Positions 56,521-64,000 of a DNA stretch of 64,000 nucleotides are shown here, piece after piece. Both the position numbers and the translations under genes were made by a program. Source of the DNA: Paraphysomonas bandaiensis (taxonomy: Eukaryota > Chrysophyceae); the NCBI GenBank assembly GCA_965644295.1, contig CBFFRP010000147.1, forward strand, positions 1 through 64,000, read 5' to 3'. Position 1 is the first letter of the stretch, and every line of letters begins with the position of its first letter. The notes beneath the pieces were generated by a model. It ran no database searches. It was not told where the DNA came from and saw only the letters and a list, made by a program, of their open reading frames with translations.

Positions 56521-57552
56521 GAACCCAATTCAGGTCGAAACACTTTTTGAGACAAAATGAGGATACATATATTATCAGGCAGACGACGGAAGAAATACAC
56601 TTGCGTTGATAACATATTGAATACTTAGATACAGCTCCGCTCTTTACAGTCGTGCTTAATAAAACTCCCAGTATCGTCGTACTTATAAACAACTTGACAT
56701 TTTACATTCATGCTAAAAGGAAGCGCATTTTTCTTCTCCTTGGTGAGTGTTGAGGTTTTTGTTAACGCACTACTGGCTCAAATACAATGAAGTACTATAC
56801 ACTACGGTTTTTACGGGTATTCCGCATCCTGAACCAAGCGGGCTACAAGAGATTCCTTTACATGTATATGATAATTGGTTCTTGTGATTAGGTTTACACT
56901 GCAGTAGTGATACAATAACAGCACTAATAACAGTGATGTGATGCCAAGAGCGATCATTTCTTATTAGTGAGTTGTACTTTATGAAGCACTCTGCTTGGGC
57001 TTCAATGTCAGTGCTATCTACGCTGTCCCTCTATGCTTCTACTGATTGTGTGTCGTGCCATGTCCTGTTTTTGACTACACTTTACTGACATCCAACTGAC
57101 GATAGTGTCACAGTTCATTGCTGACAGAGCAGTGCATGTCTATAGAGTCGGCAAGTGCTCATAATATCTACACAGAGTGTGGATACTGCATATGATATCA
57201 ACAGGTTGGCATTGTACCAATAGCGAAACACTACGACTAAACTGACGTAAATGATTGGACACTTCCAGGGCTTCTTATATGATAGTAGACGAATACCGCA
57301 CTGTATTTCAGAGTATTACTGTATCAATATTCTCGAATATCTCGATCGAAACTTGATTTGCGGCCACAAACGCACCAGTGCAGAGTAGTATACGAGGCAA
57401 TACACACAGTACACCGCCGCGTATTGCAGAGACGGCCTGTGAAGTGAGAGTTTTTGAAGTGTGATCGACTCATAGTTTCGAAGTGAAGTCGAAGTGGTAG
57501 AAGTATCACATACACACATACACATACACACATACAGTATACATCAGTAACT
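56521..57552. other. Intergenic, 5' flank of TRAP1
   Basis: About 1 kb with no supported gene; CA/TACA-rich run CACATACACACATACACATA just upstream of the TRAP1 start. It presumably contains the TRAP1 promoter. Confidence 0.4.
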
Positions 57553-60191
57553 ATGATTCGAGTTGTGTCGAGAGGCGCCCGCAGATTTCATCTCAATCGG
57601 AGAATACCCACAGCAGCAGTCCCAGCAATCGGTTGTGGTCTGTCTAGTGCTGTCCAGGGCCCCCGAATGAGACTCTTCTGCACAGCTGAGACTCCCGCCC
57701 CTGAAGACGTTAAGAAATATGAGTTTCAGGCAGAGACAAGAAAGCTGCTCGATATTGTCACGCACTCCATATACACCGACAAAGAAGTCTTCCTCAGAGA
57801 GCTCATCTCTAACGCTGCTGACTCTCTGGAGAAGTTCAGATACCTGCAGGCGACAGGACAGGCCGCCTCTGCGGATGAGTCTCCTTTGGAGATATCGATA
57901 TCAGTTGACACCGCTAATAACATCCTCACAATATCAGATAATGGTGTGGGAATGTCAAAAGATGAGTTGATTTCGAACCTCGGAACCATCGCTCGCTCGG
58001 GATCAAAGCAGTTCGTTGAGAAGCTGAAGAATGCTGGATCCAGCCGTGAGAGCGAAAGCATAATCGGACAGTTTGGTGTGGGGTTTTACTCTTCATTCAT
58101 GGTCTCGGACACTGTCTCTGTCGAGTCACTATCAGCTGAGAATTCCGAAAGTGGCGGAAACACCTGGAGCTCAGACGGATCTGGAAATTTCACTGTCTCA
58201 CCCGCCAGCGAGGCAAAAAGGGGCTCCAAAATATCCCTGCATCTAAAGGACTCTTGTAAAGAATATGCTGACCCAAAGAGAATTAAAGAAATAATCAAGA
58301 AATATAGCAACTTTGTGTCCTTCCCAATTAAGGTGGACGATATTGAGGTGAACACAGTGTCCGCGATATGGACCCAGGACAAGAACTCTGTCACAGAGAC
58401 CCAGTACAACGACTTCTATAAGTATGTGGCCAATGCATTTGACAAGCCGAAGTATACACTCCATTTTAAGACCGATGCCCCCATCGATCTTAAGGCCTTG
58501 CTGTTCTTCCCCATGCTACACTCTGAAAAGTTCGGGATGGGCAGGATGGAGCCAGGTGCTTTGTTATATATTTACTTTTTATTAGTGCTGATAATATCAT
58601 TCGTATGGAGCAGGTGTAAACCTTTACTCTCGTAAGATTGTGATTGAGAACAAGCCTAAGGATCTTCTTCCACAATGGCTGAGGTATACTCACTATTGTG
58701 CTATAGTACCACATGCACCTGTCACGTGAACCCATATTGACTACTATGCCTAGTACTTGCTTGAAATTATGAATTGCTTGCTGATTCTGCCACTTTGGGT
58801 TACAGGTTCATGAAGGGCGTTGTCGACTCAGAGGACCTTCCTCTCAGCATTGCCCGTGAGAAAGCCCAGGACACATTGTTGCTAAAGAAGATTAACGACG
58901 TCCTAACTCGCAAGGTAATACTGCCCGTATAATCAAACTTGTAATAATACGGATGCTTTCAGATTATTAGGTTTCTTGGGGAGAAACAAAAGCGTGAACC
59001 AGAGAAATACACTGAGTGGTACAAAGAATTCAACATGTTCCTTAAAGAAGGTATTCAATAACGAACGTCATCCTTCAACTATGTTATATATTATACCTGT
59101 GTATATGCGGAGTATACTGTCTTATTATAATGAAGTTTGAACTATTGTTGTGTTTAGGTATCTGCATGGACCAACAATACCAAGACCAGTTATCGAAACT
59201 GCTGATGTTCGAGACTTCTGTGGGTATGGAGGGTGACCTAATCACCCTTGACGAATACGCTTCTAGATGCCCTCCCGAACAGAAGAATATCTATTATCTC
59301 ATCGCTCCCGATAGACGAACTGCTTTTGCTTCGCCATACTATGAGACCTTCAAGAAGCACAACAAGGAGGTGTGTGCTCCTCATTTATATCTTTTTTACA
59401 TATCCCTTTTTCGACCTGAAAATTTGTTGATGCTGCTTATTCGAGTGTGATCGCTTCATGTTGCAGGTCTTATTCCTGTACAATTCCATCGACGACTTTG
59501 TCATGTCTAATCTCAAGAGCTATAATGGCCGTGCTCTTAAGTCTGCTGAGGATGCAAGCATTAAACTTGATGAAGAATTATCTGAGGAGGAAAAGAAGGA
59601 AGTGGAAGAGAGCAAGGACAAGGAAGATGGCGAAAAGAGTGATAGCAGCGGTGCTAGTCTCTCGGAAGAGGACACCACCAAGTTTTGTGATTGGCTAAAG
59701 ACTACTCTGGGAACTCGTGTTCGTGAAGTGAAGGTGTGGTCATGTGCACGACGAGCTTCTTTTGCATACTCTAAAGCAAGTTGTGTGTAGGTGACCCATC
59801 GTCTATCTGAGTCGCCTGCGATCATAACGGATCATGAAAGTGGCGCAGTTAGAAGAATGATGAAGATGGTGGTAAGTAAACATTCTGTTGTATTGATGTC
59901 GTGCGTATATTACAGTGCCAAAAGATCATATTTCATGATGTTCGTGTTCAGGATCAAGCAAATTTGGGGGCAGCCAGTACCCTTCCGCCCCAGATTCTGC
60001 ACATCAACCCGAAACATCCGATTATTGTGCGTCTAGCAACAGCGAAAGACAGTAACCCCAACTTGGCAGGAATGGTTGCTGAGCAGGTCCTTGACAATGC
60101 TCTAGTTGCTGCTGGCCTCCTAGATGATGTCAGAGGAATGGTGCCACGGCTTAATGATATAATATCACAAGCACTAGACAAGGAAGTGTAG
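57553..60191 (+). CDS. TRAP1: Mitochondrial Hsp90 chaperone TRAP1
   Basis: Eight exons: 57553-58555, 58614-58683, 58806-58914, 58963-59050, 59158-59369, 59467-59733, 59791-59871, 59952-60191 (689 aa, human about 704). ATP-dependent chaperone of the mitochondrial matrix. The N-terminus is a basic, amphipathic targeting sequence (RVVSRGARRFHLNRRI). GHKL ATPase motifs follow: ELISNAADSLEKFRY (ATP-site Asn), ISDNGVGMSKDEL, GTIARSGSK, IGQFGVGFYSSFMV. The middle domain has LYSRKIVIENK, LPQWLRFMKGVVDSEDLPL with the conserved serine-glutamate-asp stretch, and YEDL-region equivalents. The C-terminus ends HINPKHPII...AGLLDDVRGMV without the cytosolic MEEVD tail, which favours TRAP1 over cytosolic Hsp90. 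An acidic/Lys insertion (EELSEEEKKEVEESKDKEDG) precedes the C-terminal domain. Introns are 48-122 nt. Intron 7 has a second in-phase acceptor at 59915. Confidence 0.94.
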
Positions 60192-61303
60192 TTTCTTTGA
60201 TCTGTAATAAGTACTGCAGGTTATTTAGATTTGATGTGCTTGTGTCTTGTGTACGGTAATGCGCATTTAGAAACCACTATTTTTAGAGAAAACCAACTAA
60301 AAGGAGCAGTAACAGAATATACAAGACTACAATATAGGAGTAGGTATTAGCTATTAAAAGTATACAAAGAAACTGTAAATATAGTAGCTGTTAAAGATAT
60401 GATTTGTAGAACAGAATGTTGGTATTGGTGATTGATGTGTCTCCACAATCACGTAGCTATAATAAATTTGCAATATATTGTAATTGTATTGTTTGGTCTA
60501 TTTCAAATCTCCATCAATAGTATTGATGGAACGCTATATCTAACAATAGTATAATATTCCAATATATTGTTTCCTAGCCCTGGCTCTAACCCTAATTTTT
60601 CACCATATTTCTCTTAGCGTAATTCAATCAGTACTGTGCTACTACAAGTATAATTTAATAGTTTTAGAAACGTACCAACTTCTGGCTTCTGACACTAGAG
60701 TGGTGAATAATTCAAGTGACTGAACTTGAAACTTGAACACACTTAATATTTAATATAGTTATATTTAGTCATTAGCCACAGGGCATTAGAAGTCTCATGG
60801 TCTCATGGTCTCATGTCTCATGTATCAGTCATATAAAAACGGTCACACAACGTTTTCAGATTATTTCTGCAATAATGTTAGGATCATCACACACAAGTAC
60901 AATGTCAACATATAATAGCGGGAAGGATATATACGATGATGCCGGCACCACCATATTATCAACAACATGTAAAAATGGAATCTTCTCCTCCAAATAATGT
61001 TCCTCCAGCAATTACAAGCACTCTGTTTGCAACAATCAAACCCTTGCGCACCATCACTCTTGTGATTTTGAACATGAAATAGAAATTCCACTAGGCGCCA
61101 TTTATCAGATGTTGAATTTCTTCACTGAGCGAGCATTGGGGTCAGATTTTACTATATAATTTGTCATAATACTTTTCTCCCAAGGATTAATACACTCATC
61201 AATATTTTGGAGTCTCCCATCCATGCTCTATATCCTTTCTTTGATAGGAACAAATCAATAAAGTATCATTCCTGTACCTTCTCCTGTCAGTCCTGCCCCC
61301 GGT
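60192..61303. other. Intergenic, 3' flank of TRAP1
   Basis: AT-rich. Contains a hAT-end relic (60468-60582). A 66-codon frame at 60797-60997 is not accepted. Confidence 0.4.
60468..60582. mobile_element. hAT-derived relic (MITE-like)
   Basis: Contains CCATCAATAGTATTGATGGA, ACGCTATATCTAACAATAGT and a right end CAATATATTGTTTCCTAGCC then CTG, matching the right end of the hAT element at 55750-55847 (inverted end CAGGG...). The left end is degraded. Confidence 0.65.
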
Positions 61304-61860
61304 CGCTACGGAAGCTGCTTGTGCGTCGCCGCAAGCACCAAGGTGCAACCAATCCGTTCTGAGTTCTTAAGGTGAACATCCCGGATGCTTGACTTCAGCA
61401 GGCAGCCCAATATCCCGGTTACCCTTCAGGTGGGCCCTGCCCCGGATGCCTGTTTCTTTGTCAGGGCCCAAAGACGTCTACACAAGTGACACTTATTGGT
61501 GTTCCTTGTTCCTTATACTACACAAGCATTCGGCTATGAGTGGGCAGAAGAATATCTGCTGACTATGCTTGCGGCTCACGTTAGTTTCCCAGAGAGAATC
61601 TCTCCGGTACTTATCCCCCAGAACACCACGAAAAGGTGCGAGTCCGACTTTATTGAGGGAGTTACTTATTATACATACATGAAACATAACCCTAACCCTA
61701 ACCCTAATTCGCGCCAGTGAGTCCTAAGACACACGAGCAGGGCGAACTCACAAACAACATTAAGAACGGAAGTGGTTGCACCTTGGTGCTTTCGGCGACG
61801 CACAAGCAGCTTCTGTAGCGCTAAATAGTAGGATAATAGAATTTGTGCTGATTAGTTATG
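61304..61860. repeat. Foldback repeat R1, copies f (plus) and g (minus)
   Basis: 61304-61660 is a plus-oriented core (CGCTACGGAAGCTGCTTGTG to CCGACTTTATTGAGGGA). 61765-61860 is a short minus-oriented core (GGAAGTGGTTGCACCTTGGTG to AAATAGTAGGATAATAG). The centre contains a telomere-like array at 61687-61707. As at 42.4-43.5 kb, the two halves form a palindrome. Confidence 0.7.
61687..61707 (-). repeat. Interstitial telomere-like repeat
   Basis: Three CCCTAA units (TAACCCTAACCCTAACCCTA) in the centre of an R1 foldback. Confidence 0.85.
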
Positions 61861-62180
61861 TATTGAACTACAACCAACTCCTACGTGCGTACTTGAAGTT
61901 TGGTAAAGCCAATCGCTAGTAGTTATCCTGTATTCTATGTAGCAATGAAATACAGAATATACATGATTACAGTATAGGAGTAGCTATTACAAGTATACAA
62001 AGAAACTGAAAATATAGTAGCTGTTAAAGATATGATTTGTAGAACAGAATGTTGATGTTGGTGAATGACGTGGTTCCTAACTCACAGTGCTACAACATCA
62101 TAAACTTACTATATCTCCTATGATATCAATCAGTCAATGCATACTGCACTAACTAAAACCTTAAATTAATATTATGGGTA

Positions 62181-62283
62181 TAGGTCTAACTAGTAGATCT
62201 AGCATTCAACTAGCCACTATATCGGAACGAGTTTTTAATTTTTAACGCCTATTGCTAAATAAAAAGACTTTCAATATATAATA
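62181..62283 (-). repeat. Foldback repeat R1 terminal fragment, copy h
   Basis: Minus-oriented R1 end: GGTCTAACTAGTAGATCTAG, then TTTTTAACGCCTATTGCTAA and AAAAAGACTTTCAATATATA. Confidence 0.7.
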
Positions 62284-62724
62284 TTATATTATTGTGAAAT
62301 AACTTTATAATAACAATATTGGTGGGTTGTTATAGCTGATAGCTGACCGATCACAATTTTTTACCATAAAATATATATAATATATTGTTTATACTGCTGG
62401 AAAATTGTATACAGGCTCTATATTTAATATTTATAGTTAGCTGTGCCATACTATCAACTTACTCTAAAGAGTGTAGACTTGATTGTAATTATGATAGTGA
62501 ATTTAATTGCAAGCTTCATATTAATTTAATGTCATTATTAGTTGATGCTATACTAATCATGTACCTTTTTCTTGCTAGGTCTCATCTGTCGTTTAAGAGT
62601 TTAATGTCGTAATAAGCATACCACCTATTTACTTGACATAGCAGATATCAAATTGTTCAAACACCCGCTTGGATATCTACAGATGTATAGTACGACAATA
62701 TAAGTAGTGGTGTATATTTCCTGT
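62284..62724. other. Intergenic, 3' flank of monooxygenase
   Basis: AT-rich. The 75-codon plus frame at 62385-62612 has a hydrophobic patch but no other support and is not called. Confidence 0.35.
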
Positions 62725-64000
62725 CTACTTGTATGTCATGACTCCGTCTTCTAGTCTACCAAAGTAGAACTCAAATATGTCAGCAAAGTAGTTTTGATAA
62801 TATCTCCATGGGGATCGTCTACCCTGTTTCGGGAAGAGGTGAATAGCCCGTTGTATATAACCAGAAGACAAATCAATAAGGTCTTCTCCTTCGTCTTGAG
62901 GGCTTTCTCCCTTACGATTACCATACACTGGGCAGCATTTTCGAAATCCTTTGCGGTCCATATATTTCAGGAGCCGACAAACATATGTACCGATCAGATC
63001 AACCTTGAGTGTGAACGTAAGGTTGGTATAACCGACAGACAGTACAAAGTTGGGCACACCACCAATCATTACACCCTTGTACATGAATCGCTTGTTCCAG
63101 TTGTCCATACGCTCTCCGTCCACATATACCTCCGCTCCACCTCCAACCTTAACGTTTAATCCTGTCGCCGTCACTACAATATCCGCTTCAAGTTCCACTG
63201 CCTCAGCGTCTGGAGAGTCTATATCCCGTACTTGCACACCGCGCTCTGTGAAAGTATCAATGGTCGCGGTTACTACGCTGGCTCGCTTGCTTTTAATTGC
63301 CTTAAAGAGATCCCCATCAGGAACCAAGCAGAATCTCTGGTCCCAGGGTTTATACCTAGGAGAAAAATGTTTTTCCGCGTCGCAATCCCGCCCTACCTCT
63401 CTCTTCACCCCAGATACTATCAAACGCTTAATCGTCCCAGGAAATGTCCGGCAAATGTGGTAAAACAGTGTCCCAAACAAAATATTTTTCCACCGGTTGA
63501 GGAAGTGGGCGATGGAGTGGGGCAGGTACTTCACGAGAAAGTTTCCCACAGGGTCTTCAGACGGCATACTGCCAATATATGTAGGAGACCGCTGGAGCAT
63601 CGTGACATGTGCCGCAGTTTTGGCCATCTCAGGCACTAATGTAACAGCAGTTGCTCCACTGCCAATCACTATCACACGCTTATCTTTGTAGTCCAGAGAC
63701 TCTGGCCAATGCTGTGGGTGCACAATAATGCCCTTGTATTGTTCGCTGCCCGTGAATATCGGCGAATAGCCGGCATCGTAATCGTAGTATCCTGTGCACA
63801 CAAACAGAAATCGACATGTGTACAATATACGGTCGCTGGTATCGTTGGAACCGGTGCGCGTAGTTTCTACAGTCCACAGGCAGGTAGAGCTGTCCCAGGA
63901 CATACGACGCACCATAGTATTCATGCGGATATGCTCCTCAATATTGTACTTCTTAGCTGTCTCTTTTATGTACCTGAGGATCGACTCGCCATCGGCGATT
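62725..64000 (-). CDS. Flavin monooxygenase, Baeyer-Villiger type (5' partial)
   Basis: The minus-strand frame is open to the right edge and stops at 62725, so 425 C-terminal residues are visible and the N-terminal FAD Rossmann motif lies outside the window. Diagnostic features: the Baeyer-Villiger fingerprint F/YxGxxxHxxxWP as YKGIIVHPQHWP, followed at once by the NADPH-binding VIVIGSGATAVTL, and the late FMO/BVMO motif VVTATGLNV. Such enzymes use NADPH, FAD and O2 to insert oxygen next to a carbonyl or to oxidise N/S centres. Residues near KNILFGTLFYHICRTFP are hydrophobic and may contact membrane. The ATG at 63924 is internal, since coding continues upstream (IEEHIRMNTM). The substrate is unknown. 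No intron is seen in the visible part. Confidence 0.88.
   Translation of the reverse strand, partial: IADGESILRYIKETAKKYNIEEHIRMNTMVRRMSWDSSTCLWTVETTRTGSNDTSDRILYTCRFLFVCTGYYDYDAGYSPIFTGSEQYKGIIVHPQHWPESLDYKDKRVIVIGSGATAVTLVPEMAKTAAHVTMLQRSPTYIGSMPSEDPVGNFLVKYLPHSIAHFLNRWKNILFGTLFYHICRTFPGTIKRLIVSGVKREVGRDCDAEKHFSPRYKPWDQRFCLVPDGDLFKAIKSKRASVVTATIDTFTERGVQVRDIDSPDAEAVELEADIVVTATGLNVKVGGGAEVYVDGERMDNWNKRFMYKGVMIGGVPNFVLSVGYTNLTFTLKVDLIGTYVCRLLKYMDRKGFRKCCPVYGNRKGESPQDEGEDLIDLSSGYIQRAIHLFPKQGRRSPWRYYQNYFADIFEFYFGRLEDGVMTYK

Noticed and set aside
1-64000. CRISPR arrays, operons, bacterial promoters, ribosome-binding sites
   Set aside because: The window is eukaryotic with spliceosomal introns; the only regular arrays are satellites without spacers.

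Overview
The window is nuclear DNA of a eukaryote. All multi-exon genes are split by GT-AG introns that are mostly very short (43-65 nt, a few up to about 122 nt), the standard genetic code fits every gene, and short TTAGGG-type telomeric arrays occur at three internal places. The gene set (mitochondrial Hsp90 TRAP1, proteasome Rpn11, Wee1-type kinase, xanthine dehydrogenase, a TLDc protein, an MFSD4-like transporter, DysF, GOLD and F-box proteins) suggests a unicellular, possibly opisthokont/holozoan-grade protist with a repeat-rich genome. The species cannot be fixed from the sequence alone.

Layout. 1-1118: 3' end of a Gln/Ser/Pro-rich protein gene. 1.8-8.1 kb: a foldback repeat, an intronless trypsin-like protease gene (minus) with a near-identical, inverted, 5'-truncated and frameshifted copy of its 3' half, then a 1.16-kb (TATG)n microsatellite. 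8.8-12.2 kb: a decayed Ty1/copia element whose pol is cut off at a 249-bp direct repeat. 12.7-13.1 kb: a small predicted secretory/membrane protein. 15.4-30.2 kb is the gene-rich core: MFS transporter (minus), secreted Cys-rich protein (minus), a DysF-CaMK fusion kinase (plus), a GOLD/coiled-coil/F-box-like protein (minus) and an eight-exon xanthine dehydrogenase (plus). 30.4-36.1 kb: a solo LTR and a full-length, very young copia element (identical LTRs, perfect target duplication). 37.7-42.1 kb: a Wee1/Myt1-type kinase and Rpn11, divergently transcribed. 42.4-50 kb: foldback repeat, TLDc gene (minus) and a 4-kb array of a roughly 95-bp minisatellite. 52.5-54.5 kb: an intronless F-box/LRR-like gene. 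55.1-55.9 kb: a deleted hAT transposon with target duplication. 57.6-60.2 kb: TRAP1. 62.7-64.0 kb: 3' part of a Baeyer-Villiger/flavin monooxygenase.

The host genes are unrelated housekeeping or signalling genes and do not form one pathway. Three head-to-head pairs with 475-760 bp between start codons (secreted protein/kinase, GOLD protein/XDH, Wee1/Rpn11) probably share bidirectional promoter regions. The most unusual items are the DysF-CaMK fusion (the join is supported by splice phase), the GOLD-coiled-coil-F-box protein, the recent inverted duplication of the protease gene, and a family of large foldback repeats. Exon structures were read by eye from splice motifs, frame continuity and family expectation; no alignment or RNA data were available.
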